A DNA stretch of 64,000 nucleotides from Hericium rajendrae (taxonomy: Eukaryota > Basidiomycota > Agaricomycetes > Russulales > Hericiaceae). Made by a program: the position numbers and the translations under genes. Location: the NCBI GenBank assembly GCA_033439255.1, contig CM065891.1, positions 186,001-250,000 of the forward strand. The letters run 5' to 3'. The notes beneath the pieces are model-generated. The model saw only the letters and a program-made list of their open reading frames with translations, was not told the DNA's origin and did not search any database. Shown in pieces: positions 1 to 10,775 of the stretch (positions within the stretch are counted from its first letter, which is position 1; every line of letters starts with the position of its first letter).

Positions 1-429
1 CGCACCCGGTTCCAGAGTCCCCGCCCTACAACTGGGCGCACCCCGGTGAGCACTCGCTCCCCTCAGTCCACATCTACTGGCCGATCCCGCACAGTTGCTG
101 CTACAGGTGCCCCACTGCCCAAACTCTCGGAGCCTGACCGCGAGCGTCTCAGGCGTGAGGGCAGTTGCTTCCGCTGCTGCCAGAAGGGCCATGGCTTCCG
201 CGACTGTCCCCTCAATGCTGACTCCAACCCCCGTGCCCCAATCCCTCGTGTCCGAGCGCTAGAAACCAGCTCTGCCCCGGGAGTAGCTCCAGAAGATGCA
301 GCCGCCGCCCTCGCTGTCCCCGCCATCAACAGGTCCATCGCTGACTTATCGTCGCAGTTGAAGGACTTGAGCGAGGAAGAGAGGGAAGAGGCAAAAGCTG
401 CATTAAAGGATATGGTTGAGGGTTTTTAA
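1..429 (+). CDS. gag: gag, C-terminal part (zinc knuckle), gypsy element
   Basis: Open from the first base of the window. It carries one CCHC knuckle (CFRCCQKGHGFRDC, bases about 160-210), the nucleic-acid-binding motif of retrotransposon nucleocapsids, followed by an acidic, glutamate-rich tail. The upstream capsid part is off the window. It lies immediately before the pol frame of the same element. Confidence 0.8.
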   Translation, partial: RTRFQSPRPTTGRTPVSTRSPQSTSTGRSRTVAATGAPLPKLSEPDRERLRREGSCFRCCQKGHGFRDCPLNADSNPRAPIPRVRALETSSAPGVAPEDAAAALAVPAINRSIADLSSQLKDLSEEEREEAKAALKDMVEGF

Positions 430-452
430 AGCGCCCCCCGGTCACGTCGTCC

Positions 453-3400
453 GTGGGTGGCAAGAAACATTTCTTTGATCCGTCGAATCGCTTCTCTGTA
501 CTATCCGACCCCTGTGAGCAATCGTATCCATCGTCTTTGCGCATGTCCGCTATCACGCCCAACCGTCAGACACCATCCATTATGCTCCAGGCCAAGATTA
601 TCACTGCCCCGATCAAGAAACAAATCGACGCTGAGGCACTTCTCGATAGTGGTGCAGAAGGCATCATTATGCACCCCGAGTTTGCCAAGAAACACCAGTT
701 CCCCCTCAAGAAACTCCCTAAACCCTTTCCCGTTCGCAATGTGGACAACTCCGAAAACATCATGGGCTGGGTTCGCTATTCAGTCAACCAGAACATCCGC
801 ATTTACGCCAAGGACTCGACGTCCTTCCATGAGGAGACAGCTGAGTTCTATCTCGTTGACATTGGCGACTACGACATTATCCTTGGGACCGATTGGTTAC
901 AGGAACACAACCCTGAAATTGATTGGGTCTCTCGTCGTGTCAACATGACTCGCTGCCCTCCCTCTTGCACTCTGAATAAACCCCCGGTCAAGAACCTGTC
1001 CACTCGCACTGAACGCCGCCACTCAGCCCCTCGTCCACCAGTCCTCAGCGCTGCTGCAGTGCTGCTCCCCCCACCTTGCCCCCCTCCATTGCTCCCACTG
1101 CCCCCACCATTTGTCGCTGCTCCACTTCCCAAATACGTGATCCCCGCTCGCCGAGTCCAAGGTGTCCGCCTTCGCCGCATCCACCTGTCCAAAGTCCCTG
1201 CACATCTATTCACCGAGGACGATGACCCCCGACCTAATGTCGATGATGACTGGGTTGAAGAGGGCCTTCGCCTAGCTGGCGTTCTCCCTGACTGGGACAC
1301 ACCACCCCCACCAGACGACGACCCCGACTATCAACACACCATCCGTATCCGTCGCTCTTTCACCAATGCTCAGAAACTGGCTGAGCGTGTGGCCACTCGT
1401 GTTGCAGAGAAGTCCTTTGCTGAGATGGTTCCCCCTCAGTATCAGGATTTCCAACCTGTCTTCGACGAAGAATCCTCCCACCGCCTCCCCGAACGTCGCC
1501 CTTGGGATCACGCCATTGACCTGAAAGATGGTTTTGAACCCCGCTCCTGCAAGGTCTATCCCATGGCTCCTACTGAGCAGGAGGACCTCGATTCATTCCT
1601 TGATGACCAGGTCAAGAAAGGCTACATCCATCCTTCCAAATCCCCTATGGCGAGTCCCTTCTTCTTTATCAAGAAAAAAGATGGAAAACTACGCCCCGTC
1701 CAGGACTATCGCACCCTCAACAAAGGCACCATCAAGAATGAATATCCCCTGCCCCTCATCTCTGAACTCATTGACAAGCTCAAGGGTGCCAAAGTCTTCT
1801 CCAAGATGGACGTTCGTTGGGGTTACAACAACGTTCGCATCAAGGAGGGCGACAAATGGAAAGCTGCCTTCAAAACCAACCGCGGTCTCTTTGAACCCCT
1901 GGTGATGTTTTTTGGTCTTACCAACTCCCCTGCCACGTTCCAAGGAATGATGAATGAACTTTTCAAGGATCTCATCGACACGGGCAAAGTCGTCATCTAC
2001 ATGGACGATATCCTCATTTTTACCGAAACCCTCGAAGAACATCGCGACCTTGTGTGCAAGGTCCTCCAACGCCTCCAGGACAATGACCTCTTCCTCAAAC
2101 CAGAGAAGTGCTCATTCGAGCAGCCCTCAGTTGAGTTCCTCGGTCTCATCGTCTCCCATAACACGCTCGCCATGGACCCCGTCAAGGTTGCAGGCATTGC
2201 TGAATGGCCTGCCCCTCGTAACGTCAAGGACGTCCAGTCCTTTGTTGGCTTTGGCAACTTCTATCGATGCTTTATCCAAGACTTCTCCAAAGTCGCTCGT
2301 CCCATGTTTGACCTTACCAAGAAAGACCATCCTTGGGCCTGGTCTGCTGAATGTCAACATGCCTTTGAGGCTCTTAAAGCTGCGTTCACCTCGTCCCCAG
2401 TCCTTATCATGCCTGACCCGTCCAAACCCTACCTGGTTGAGGTCGATGCCTCAGACTATGCCACAGGAGGTATCCTATCCCAGTGCGGGGAGGACGAGCA
2501 ATGGCACCCTGTTGCTTACATCTCCAAAGCCTTCACCGCCCCTGAACGCAACTACGACATCTATGACAAGGAACTCCTGGCCATCATCCGTGCCCTCGAA
2601 GCCTGGCGCCACTACCTGGAAGGTTCTCCCCATACTGTGGAGATCTGGACCGACCATAAGAACCTGGAATACTTCAAGTCTGCCCAAAAGCTGAGTCATC
2701 GTCAAGCTCGCTGGGCTCTCTTCCTCACTTGTTTCGACTTCACCCTGATCCACAAACCCGGTATTCATCACCGGCCAGATGCCATGTCGAGACGACCTGA
2801 CCATAGAGAGGGGGTGGACGACGACAACTCCGATCGTGTCCTCCTCGACCCCAAGTACTTCCAGATCCGTGCTACACGTCCAGCTGCTGTCAAGTCCATT
2901 GGCAATGCTGATCTTCGCCAACGCATTCGCAATGCCAAGACCAAGGACATTGAGGTTGTTCAAGCCCTTGATGTGATCCTGAACAATGGTCCTCGCTCCC
3001 TCGTCAAGAACCTCCAAGAATGGAACTACGAGGATGGCCTCATCCTCTTTCGTGGCAAAGTCTACATCCCTGCTGACAAGGACCTTCGTCGGGACATCGT
3101 CAAGCTGCATCATGACACCCCCATGGCTGGTCACCCAGGACGCTACAAGACCTATGAGCTCCTCAGTCGCAACTACTGGTGGCCCGGTATGTCTGTCTTC
3201 GTTCGTGATTATGTTGATGGCTGTGCTACCTGCCAGGCCACCAAGGTTCAAAATCACCGCCCTCATGTTGAAACAATTCCCAATGCCATCCCTACCCGTC
3301 CCTTTCAAGACATTACCTCGGACTTCATCGTCAAACTCCCAGAATGCCAAGGCTATGACTCCATCAATGTGGTCGTCGACTGTTTTACAAAGCACGTCTC

Positions 3401-4559
3401 CTTCACTCCTTGTAAAGAGACCATTACCAGTGATGGCACAGTCAACATCCTTTTTGACAGGATTTATCGGAACTATGGCCTCTGGGAACGCCTCATCTCT
3501 GATCGTGGCCCACAGTATGCAGGCAAAGTCATGCGTGGCGTCTTTGACAAACTTGGTATCAAGTCCTCCCTCAGCACCGCCTATCATCCACAGACCGACG
3601 GCGAGTCAGAACGCGTCAATCAAGAACTCGAGCAGTTCCTTCGTACCTTCTGCAACTACCGTCAGGATGATTGGGTCCAATGGCTCCCTTATGCTGAGTT
3701 CTCGCACAACCACCGTATCCACAGCGCCACTAACCGAGCTCCATTTGAAATGCTCCTCGGTTATATTCCCACTGCCATCCCCACTGTCAACCCCACATCG
3801 TCTACACCCGCTGTCGAGGATCGTTTCCGTCACCTCGAACAACTTCGCACTGAGGTCCAGGCCAGCCTTCAAACAGCTGCTGATCTCATGAAGCGCAACA
3901 ACCAGGACCATATGCACGACACCATCCACTTCCAGGTTGGTGACAAGGTCTGGCTCGATGGCAAGAACATCAAAACCACGCGACCCAAAGCTAAGCTTGC
4001 TGATCGACGCCTGGGACCTTTCGAAATCACTGATGTCCTGGGCCCAGTCTCTTATCGACTGAAGCTACCGCCCACCTGGCGTATCCACCCGGTGTTCCAC
4101 ATGTCCCTGTTGTCCCTTTACAAGGAAACCGATGCTCATGGTCCCAACTTCCCTGCACCACCACCTGACCTTGTGGAGGGCGAGGAAGAGTACGAAGTTG
4201 AGTCTGTCCTCGATGCTCGTCTCACCCGGAACAAACGCGGCATTGAATATCTTGTCAAATGGGCAGGCTACCCTGATTCGGAAAATCAGTGGCTTTCACG
4301 TACCTCTCTTTCCAATGCCCATGGTGCAATCACCGACTTCTACACCCGCCATCCGCATGCACTCAAGGCTCCCAATCTTCGTGGACTCATCTACCTCGAC
4401 CCCGTCCATGCTCATCACGCACTCCAGGCGAAAGTGCGTCTTAGAGAGGGGGTGATGTCACGGATCGCTCCATTTCTCTCCGCCTTCTTCTCTGCCATCA
4501 AGGCATCGCGTCGGTCATGTGCTCCAGCAGCCCCATCACATGTTCACTTCCTCACATGA
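453..4559 (+). CDS. pol: pol polyprotein of the gypsy chromovirus
   Basis: About 1,370 codons. Domains in order: an aspartic protease with LLDSGAEG near residue 65; reverse transcriptase with YMDDILIF near residue 520; RNase H with EVDASDYATGG near residue 655; integrase with an HHCC-type zinc region (CATCQATK) and a core containing SDRGPQY and YHPQTDGESERVNQ; and a C-terminal chromodomain (LVKWAGYPDSENQW) near residue 1,270. Between protease and reverse transcriptase is a proline-rich linker. Integrated copies of this family use the chromodomain to target chromatin. The exact start codon is uncertain, and the frame ends inside the 3' LTR, as is common in the group. Confidence 0.92.
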   Translation: MGGKKHFFDPSNRFSVLSDPCEQSYPSSLRMSAITPNRQTPSIMLQAKIITAPIKKQIDAEALLDSGAEGIIMHPEFAKKHQFPLKKLPKPFPVRNVDNSENIMGWVRYSVNQNIRIYAKDSTSFHEETAEFYLVDIGDYDIILGTDWLQEHNPEIDWVSRRVNMTRCPPSCTLNKPPVKNLSTRTERRHSAPRPPVLSAAAVLLPPPCPPPLLPLPPPFVAAPLPKYVIPARRVQGVRLRRIHLSKVPAHLFTEDDDPRPNVDDDWVEEGLRLAGVLPDWDTPPPPDDDPDYQHTIRIRRSFTNAQKLAERVATRVAEKSFAEMVPPQYQDFQPVFDEESSHRLPERRPWDHAIDLKDGFEPRSCKVYPMAPTEQEDLDSFLDDQVKKGYIHPSKSPMASPFFFIKKKDGKLRPVQDYRTLNKGTIKNEYPLPLISELIDKLKGAKVFSKMDVRWGYNNVRIKEGDKWKAAFKTNRGLFEPLVMFFGLTNSPATFQGMMNELFKDLIDTGKVVIYMDDILIFTETLEEHRDLVCKVLQRLQDNDLFLKPEKCSFEQPSVEFLGLIVSHNTLAMDPVKVAGIAEWPAPRNVKDVQSFVGFGNFYRCFIQDFSKVARPMFDLTKKDHPWAWSAECQHAFEALKAAFTSSPVLIMPDPSKPYLVEVDASDYATGGILSQCGEDEQWHPVAYISKAFTAPERNYDIYDKELLAIIRALEAWRHYLEGSPHTVEIWTDHKNLEYFKSAQKLSHRQARWALFLTCFDFTLIHKPGIHHRPDAMSRRPDHREGVDDDNSDRVLLDPKYFQIRATRPAAVKSIGNADLRQRIRNAKTKDIEVVQALDVILNNGPRSLVKNLQEWNYEDGLILFRGKVYIPADKDLRRDIVKLHHDTPMAGHPGRYKTYELLSRNYWWPGMSVFVRDYVDGCATCQATKVQNHRPHVETIPNAIPTRPFQDITSDFIVKLPECQGYDSINVVVDCFTKHVSFTPCKETITSDGTVNILFDRIYRNYGLWERLISDRGPQYAGKVMRGVFDKLGIKSSLSTAYHPQTDGESERVNQELEQFLRTFCNYRQDDWVQWLPYAEFSHNHRIHSATNRAPFEMLLGYIPTAIPTVNPTSSTPAVEDRFRHLEQLRTEVQASLQTAADLMKRNNQDHMHDTIHFQVGDKVWLDGKNIKTTRPKAKLADRRLGPFEITDVLGPVSYRLKLPPTWRIHPVFHMSLLSLYKETDAHGPNFPAPPPDLVEGEEEYEVESVLDARLTRNKRGIEYLVKWAGYPDSENQWLSRTSLSNAHGAITDFYTRHPHALKAPNLRGLIYLDPVHAHHALQAKVRLREGVMSRIAPFLSAFFSAIKASRRSCAPAAPSHVHFLT

Positions 4560-4878
4560 CCTGGGGCTATCCTTCACCCATGCCCTTGTTCCCCTTTGGG
4601 ACATCCTATTGTTCTCCCTTCCATTGTTCTCCTTTTGGACACCATTGTTCTCACTCTATTGTTCGACCCGTTATGGTGTCCATTGTTCTTTTCCCATTGT
4701 CGTCCCAGTACTTATAGGCTCCCTGTCGCTTGCCTATTTCCCTAGATTGTCCATTTCGTCTGTACCGTACTGTACCTCCAATACAGGTCACTGCGCTGCT
4801 AGTCGCTCTCTGCTCTCTCGCTCCCATCATCGCTGGTGACTTGGGTGGTTCTCTGCTGTCTACGACCAAGTCTTGACA
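4456..4878 (+). repeat. 3' LTR of the gypsy element
   Basis: The 423-bp LTR opens TGTCACGG and closes CTTGACA, so the ends are the inverted pair TGTCA/TGACA. A purine-rich tract (AGAGAGGGGGTGA) lies directly upstream, as expected for the plus-strand primer. Sequence right of 4878 switches at once to copia-type coding DNA on the other strand. The partner LTR is outside the window, so target duplication could not be tested. Confidence 0.8.
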
Positions 4879-6522
4879 CCCGCCGGCTTGTCCGCTGCTG
4901 CTCGCTTGTGCAGCACTCCCAGCGCCCGGCGTGTCTCCCGTGCTCGCTCGCGCTGCTCCCCCGCCTGCCGGTGCCGCTCCCCCGCTCCCCTTCGCGCCCT
5001 GGCCGATCATCCCTGGCACCGCTCCTGCGGGCACGCCGGTATTTGTCGTCGGCTGCGGAGCGGGTGGGGCTGCGGGCTTCTGGGGTGCCGTGGTGACGGG
5101 CGGCGTTGATGCGGGCGGCACATTGTCGATCTCGATTGCGACATTCTTGGTGCGCTTAGGCACGAGCGGGAAGTCGTTCTCGAAGAACTCGACATCGCGC
5201 GATTTAATAATACGGCGCATTGGGCCATGCCATAGGCGGTACGCCGAGTCTTCATTGTAGCCGATAAGTATGCACTGGACTGACTTCGCGTCCCATTTAG
5301 TGCGCTTTTGCTTAGGAATTAGCCCGAAGGCTTTGCAACCGAAAGCACGTAGGTGGCGTACGCTCGGCTTGTAGCCGTGCCAGACTTCAAAAGGGGTCTT
5401 GCCATCGAGTGCCACGGTAGGTCCCAAATTCTTCAAATAGACCTGCGTACTGACAACCTCTGGCCACAGGAAATGCGGGAGTCCAGTCTGGTGTACGACG
5501 GCGATACCGCGCTCAATGATAGTGCAATTTAGGTGCTCCGCGATGCCGTTCTGCGCAGGTGAGTACGGCGCTGTCAGCTCGAGGATGATACCTGCTTCGG
5601 CGAGGTACTCCTCCATCTCTTTACTGACATATTCTCCCCCGTTGTCAGCACGCAGCCGTCTAATTGAACGGCCGGTTTGCTTCTCCACCAGCGCGTGGTA
5701 CGTCTTGAATCGGCTAAAGACGTCACTCTTGTGCCGCATTTGGTACTCGTGCGAATATCGCGATGCATCATCCGTGAAGGTGACGAAATAGCGCGATCCA
5801 TCATGCGCTAGGGTCTTCATCGGGCCACAGACATCCGTGTGGACACGCTCGAGGACCTCGTCTGCACGGTGATCAGCCTGTTTTGGGAACGGCTTCCTGT
5901 GTTGCTTCCCAAAGATGCAGTCCTCGCATGGTGGCGCTGGTGCCTTCGACACCAAGGTAAGCCCATCGACCATGTTCTTCGATATTAACTGATCGATATT
6001 CATAACTCCAGCGTGGCCGTAGCGATGGTGCCAGAGTTCTCGAGTGAGTGGGATCGTGGCGAAAGCAGCTTCACGGGGTCGAGCTTTGGGTCTGGGGACT
6101 GACGGGGAGTCAAGGTAGTAGAGGTTTTCCCGTAGCGTGCCTGTCGCTATGATGTTGCGACGAGAATCGAACAGCTTGACCCGCCCGTCTCCGAATTGTG
6201 CACCCCCACCTGCGCGATCGAGCTTGCTAATGCTAAGCAGGTTGTGCGCGGCCTCTGGAGCATGCAGTACGTTGGACAACAATACGGTGCCGGTGCCTCC
6301 ACTTCTGGTGACCGTGTCGACACGAATAGAGCCTATACCCGGGCTGATGAGGTCTTTGCCTTTCAATGCAGTCCCGATCGAGCGCTCCTCGGGCTTGTAC
6401 TCTTCGAACAAGGCATGTTCAGAATTGACGTGTGATGATGTACCCGTGTTGATGATCCATGGGTCACCGGCTAGGAGGGACTGCTCAGGAGATCGGGCCA
6501 CCAAAAAAGTAAGGAGCGACGT
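4879..6522 (-). CDS. pol: copia-type pol portion: protease to integrase
   Basis: Reads toward the left. It contains a protease-like motif (WIINTGTSSHV), a GAG-pre-integrase region (LWHHRYGHAG), zinc-binding and core integrase motifs (ADNGGEYVSKEM, SPAQNGIAEHLN), and the region after the integrase core (FGCKAFGLIPKQ). It ends at the edge of the gypsy insertion, so this is only part of the polyprotein. The product would have integrated element cDNA in the nucleus. It is fossil material; no intact product is implied. Confidence 0.87.
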
Positions 6523-7544
6523 TGATGTGTGGACCCTGGGAATGGAGGCGGCAGCCAAAACCAAAACCAACAGAGTACCGGGAGGTGCGAGGGGACCAAG
6601 TGTCTCAAGAGGGGAGTGCCGGGAAGTGTAGCTGACGGGTGACCGTACTACGGGCAGGGGAGCAAGACCGCGGAGGGCGAGCTTGCTGCGCGCGGGCGAC
6701 TTCCGACGCGGTTCTGCTAGGGACGATGACGGTACGACAAGACTCACGGGTCCTGGGTGATACGGCTTGACTGATAACGGTGCGGCGACGAGTACGACGA
6801 ATACGATGAACAAAACAAGTAAGTGAGAAAGGCTACGTCTGAGACGTGCTTAGAAAACTGGCGGTGAGAACGTCAAACGGCGGGCTTTGTGAGATCTGAG
6901 CTCTGAGGGAAAAAGGCAGATTCCGTTCTGATTCTCCAAGTCAGTAGCTACGGTACAAATGGGCAAGGCCGCCTCAGGCGGTCCGGCACGACTTTCTACG
7001 ACAACCTCCCGCTGACCGACCCAATCTCCAATTCCTTCCTGATCCTGCCTGCTCCGGGTCCCTTGGCAAGTGGAGTTGTTGCGGCTCAGCCCGTGCAGGG
7101 CAGAGGGCGTGCACGTGGTACGAACGAATCAAAGGCGCTGCCTTACAACGTCGCCCGGGGCGTGCGTCGGGAACGGCGGGCACGTCGAGCTGGAATGGCT
7201 GGGATGACGTCAGTAGCGCACTGTCGCGGGCGCCGCTCGTGATCCGGGGGCGTGTGGGCCTTCGAGGGTGTGTTGATTGAGCCGGCTGGTTCTCTGGGTG
7301 CGCTTCTGTTCCTGTGCCGCTGACTCGTCCGGCCGGTTGATCTCTGGCCCGTTCGGTGCATCGGACCACGGGACACCGGCTTTAGTCCGACCCGGTCGGT
7401 CCCGAACCCGTGGGGGCGCTTGTCCTGTGCGGGGAGCAACGTCGCGGTGGGCGGACTTGGTGCGGCTGAGGTGAAGTGAAGCGGGACGGGCAAGGAAGCG
7501 GGGAGTGGGCAATGCCGTTACAAGGCGTGCTAAAGGGCGCATCA
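6523..7544 (-). repeat. LTR (3' copy) of the 15.5 kb element
   Basis: Plus-strand ends are TGATGTGTGG and GGGCGCATCA. It matches 21043-22064 over its full 1,022 bp at about 97% by eye. On the minus strand it is the downstream LTR: the tract TTAGGGGGAGAA (7545-7556, complement) directly precedes it, as expected for a polypurine tract. It borders copia pol at 6522. Confidence 0.92.
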
Positions 7545-7670
7545 TTCTCCCCCTAACTGAAAATTTAGACTCTCCGTAGTCTAATCTGGAGCCCCACGAG
7601 GAATTCGGGCGCGGGCATGCGTGAAGCTGATTGTGCGACGGCGCCCTGGGCGGGTGTGCTGCAGTGACCC

Positions 7671-7677
7671 TATAAAA
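7671..7677 (+). promoter_or_regulatory. TATA box for the antisense passenger gene
   Basis: TATAAAA lies 71 bp upstream of the ATG at 7742. It points away from the LTR into the antisense gene, so the gene probably has its own promoter rather than using the LTR. Confidence 0.55.
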
Positions 7678-7741
7678 GGCATCTACGCCCCGGGAGGGCA
7701 CTCAACTCCGAGCCATCTTCGCGCCCGGCAGTCTTGTCCCG

Positions 7742-8493
7742 ATGAACACCTTCCTTGATCAAGTCTTCCGCCAGAAAGTGACCTGGCTCCTTGCGGAGCG
7801 CTTGTGGACCCCGCTCGACGCATCCACGCTGTCCAAGCGCGACGCGGTCATCCGGGAACACGAGATCTGGGGTCGAGACCTCATGGTCGCCGTAGTACGT
7901 CCAAGCTCGCTTGTGGCATTGTTGCGTACCTGCTAAACTCGGGACTCCAGAAGGACTACCAGCGCTACGCTGGCGCCATCGACGTGGGTCTGCAGGATGA
8001 CATCACGCAGATGTCGGACCACTTCCTGTCCGAGGCTGCCCGCGCGTCCGGGAAAGTCCGCCGTTGGCTCGACTGGGGTTGGTACCTCATGCCGTCGCTG
8101 AAGCGCGAGTGGCTCGATTCCCTGGAGCACCATCAGGTAGATGCCGCGGACCGCCTGTCCGTGGCCGAGTCCGAGCTGTGGGAGACGCGCCGCGCGGTGG
8201 CCCTGGAGGAAATTGATATCACCTGCCGCAAGTACCAGTATGACGTCATAGACGCGGAGGCCTGCAAGCAGGCTCTGGAGCCGTTGTTCGCCAGGCTGCA
8301 TCAAGCGGTCTCCGCGCCGGAGTTGCCATGGGAAGACACCGGGGGAGAGGTGAGCGAGGATCCGCATGAGCTAGAGACGATGCACCGCCTAGTGGTGGAG
8401 GCACTCGACCTGGCCGAGCTGCTGCGGCTTCCGCCCTACCGAGCAGACGAGGAGGGAGCCCGCGACAGGGTCGCGGGAGGGGCCGTGGATTAG
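7742..8493 (+). CDS. antisense passenger gene 1, unknown function
   Basis: Two exons, 7742-7894 and 7951-8493, joined across a 56-bp GTACGT...CCAG intron in phase 0, give 231 residues. The start is the first ATG after a TATA box. The protein is acidic and helical, with many Leu, Glu and Trp residues (WLDWGWYLMPSLKREW). No signal peptide, membrane segment or known enzyme motif is visible. It runs antisense to the Gag gene and is followed 300 bp later by a second spliced gene in the same direction. Because it has an intron within an LTR element, it must be transcribed from the opposite strand to the genomic RNA. I do not recognise the family. Confidence 0.6.
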
Positions 8494-8790
8494 TATAGTA
8501 CGATGTACGCCGATGGCGAGTATGCCTCGCCGCTCAATTGAACTATTCTGGTGCCAAAGCGCACTATGCTGTCCGTGTGACCTGCCCGTTGCTGAATAGG
8601 CTTCCTGTTCGCGAGACGCGGCTGAAATGACAAATGGGCACCAATCGGGGCCTGAGATCCTGATTGAGTCCGAAGCGACAACTGTCTTGGCCAGGTGCCC
8701 GCGTCGCGGGCTTCTGCGCGAAGCTACCTGTATGCGGGGACTTCTCCGGAGGCAATTCGCCAGGCGCTTCCGTCTTGTCGCGGAGTCCTT

Positions 8791-10578
8791 ATGAACACTG
8801 AGTCACGAGGCGACTCGCTCCTCAGCACCTCGTCTCTCATGGCTCGCACGTACGTCGACAACCACCCCAAGGGTATTCAGGCCCTCGAACGCCTCTTCGG
8901 GTCAGGCCACCTGCGCAAAGGCGACCCTGGCAATGTCTGGGCAGAGTGGATCACCCAGGTTGCCACTTGCTTGGTGAGTCCGCCGGCGCACGTTTTGCTT
9001 CCGTCCCCACTGACCACTACTCCTGACAGGGCCCGCTCTTGAGGTCGAATTCGGCCCACTTCGACAATGAGTTCTTCCGTCGCGGGATCGCCGACGCCCG
9101 TGCAGTCTTCAGCCGCCTCGAGCTGAAGTCCGACCGCAAGTGGAGTGCCAAGGTGCTCGACGTCTTCGAGCCGCCCGAAGACCCGACTGAGACAGAGGAC
9201 CGGGAGACTGACGAGCTCGAGGAGAGCGACGATAACACCCCGCTCGCGGCTGCGACACCCAAGGGCAAGGGGCCCGCGCAGGTCGCGCCCGTTTCAACGC
9301 ACAAGACAGGGCCCCCTAAGGGTAAAAAGGCGGCCGTGCCAACCAACGAGACCCCGCAGGCCTCGTCTTCCACGCGCACCAGGGCTCCGTTGCCGCCCCG
9401 CTCGCAGACCGGTGAGCAAGACTGCCTCGAAGTCGCCGCCCTGTTGACCGCCACCGGTGCCGTAGACGCGTCCGCCGAGCGGGACGTAGACCCGGCTCTG
9501 GACGCTCCAGTGTCTGCCGCGACTCGCGCGGCCAAGCGCAAGGCCGTAGCACCTGTTGAGGAGGAGGAGGCAGGGGACGAGATTGTCGAGGTGCCCCCGC
9601 CTGCGAAGAGGGCACGTACGGGGCCGGCTGGCACCGTCGCTGCGAACGAGGGGAAAGGGAAGGCCAAGGCCAAGGAGCCCGATGAGAAGTGGGGTCCGGT
9701 AAGTACCCATCCCCTCCACCTGTGCTTGACGCTAATTTTCTGTTTGCATAGTGCTTGCCCGAGCAGTGGTGCACCGCGTACATCAACGAGGGCAAGGAGT
9801 GCCTCTGCCGGGTCCTTCCTGCGAAGAACGTCGGGCACGCGAAGCACGAGCAGTGCTGCGAGTGCAGCAAGAAGCGCACTTCCTGCCTCGCCTGCGTCGA
9901 TCTCAACGCGCATCTGATGTGGATGGGTGCGCCCGTCGTGGATCCCGTTGCCGCGCGCGCCGCCGCAGCTTCTTCTGGTCGCGACCAGGTGGTCGGCTCC
10001 CCTGTGGTCTTGCCAGGGATACCAGACTCCGCGGGCGCGTTCCGTAAGTCGCTACCCCGCTGTTGCTACGCGTTTGCTGACCGGGTGACCGTCCTACAGC
10101 CCCGTTCGAGGCGCTCGCATCTCGCCTTCCGTTCCCGGTCTCCGACGGCTTCCGTCCAGGGGCCTGGGACTACGTCGACCCCTACGTGTGCATTCCGCAC
10201 GATTCGTCGCTCCGCCGCACCCTGCTCGCGGAGACCGAGCGGCAGCTTGTCGGTTTGTACCTCCAGCGCATGTCGAACCACGGCCAGATCCTCGCCGTCG
10301 AGAGGCTCGTCACGGCCCTCTATACGGGCATGCACGGCGAGTATATCACGGCGGAGGCAGATGAAGAGGGAAAGGTCGCCAAGGACGAGCCTGCGGATGC
10401 TGCTAGCGACGCAGAGGAGGAGGCCGCGGCGAGTCCCACCGCAGGTCCGTCTTCGTGCCCGCTTGCGAGGGAGTCCCCCGTTCCTTCGGTCGAGGGTCCT
10501 GGTGAGCCGTTGGAGCCGACGGCGGCTCCTGTCGCTGAGGTGGCCGCGTCAGAGGAAGTCGTGCCGGATGACTCCTGA
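8791..10578 (+). CDS. antisense passenger gene 2, cysteine-rich nuclear-type protein
   Basis: Four exons (8791-8973, 9030-9698, 9752-10043, 10100-10578) with 53-56 bp GT...AG introns join in frame to 540 residues. Residues 1-90 look folded (WAEWITQV, FFRRGIADARAVFSRLELK). Residues 95-285 are low-complexity, Glu/Ala/Pro-rich, with two basic nuclear-localisation-like patches (AAKRKAV, PAKRARTG). Residues about 285-340 hold a cysteine cluster (CLPEQWCTAYINEGKECLC ... HEQCCECSKKRTSCLAC) suited to binding zinc. A Trp/Tyr-containing helical part follows, and the last 90 residues are acidic and disordered. A DNA- or RNA-binding nuclear role is an inference from this layout. An upstream in-frame ATG near 8695 is a possible alternative start. 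Confidence 0.65.
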
Positions 10579-10775
10579 CGAGCTGGGCTGTCGCTTTGCG
10601 CGGGGAGGGAAAGACCCTCCCCTTTTAAATTTGCTATCTTGTTTTGTCGTCGTGGAAGTTGTCGCATACGTTTTGTGTTGCCCGGGCCTTAGGCCCGGCT
10701 TTTTACTATAGGTCGCTCGTAATCGGGACGCCGAGTCCTTATGTATCGTTGCTCCTGCCGGAGGCGTCCCAGTTG
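10579..10775. other. 3' flank of passenger gene 2 with a hairpin
   Basis: Contains a G+C-rich hairpin (CCGGGCC-TTA-GGCCCGG, about 10681-10697) followed by TTTTT. It may mark the 3' end of the passenger transcript. Nothing else was recognised before the inverted-arm repeat begins at 10776. Confidence 0.3.

Larger units (their letters stand above)
1..4878 (+). mobile_element. Ty3/gypsy LTR retrotransposon (chromovirus), 5' end outside window
   Basis: The order of parts is the end of gag with a zinc knuckle, then protease, reverse transcriptase, RNase H, integrase, chromodomain, a purine tract and the 3' LTR. This order and the chromodomain place it in the chromovirus branch of Ty3/gypsy. The 5' LTR and the start of gag lie left of the window. 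The element is inserted in the minus-strand copia-type element, whose coding DNA begins directly after 4878. The visible part looks largely whole, which suggests a fairly recent insertion, but without the 5' LTR its age cannot be estimated. Confidence 0.93.

Noticed and set aside
2475-3587. 370-codon open frame on the minus strand
   Set aside because: It is the antisense of the gypsy pol gene; no motif of its own.
9017-9913. 298-codon minus frame across passenger gene 2
   Set aside because: Antisense shadow of a G+C-rich exon; the plus strand has matching introns and motifs.
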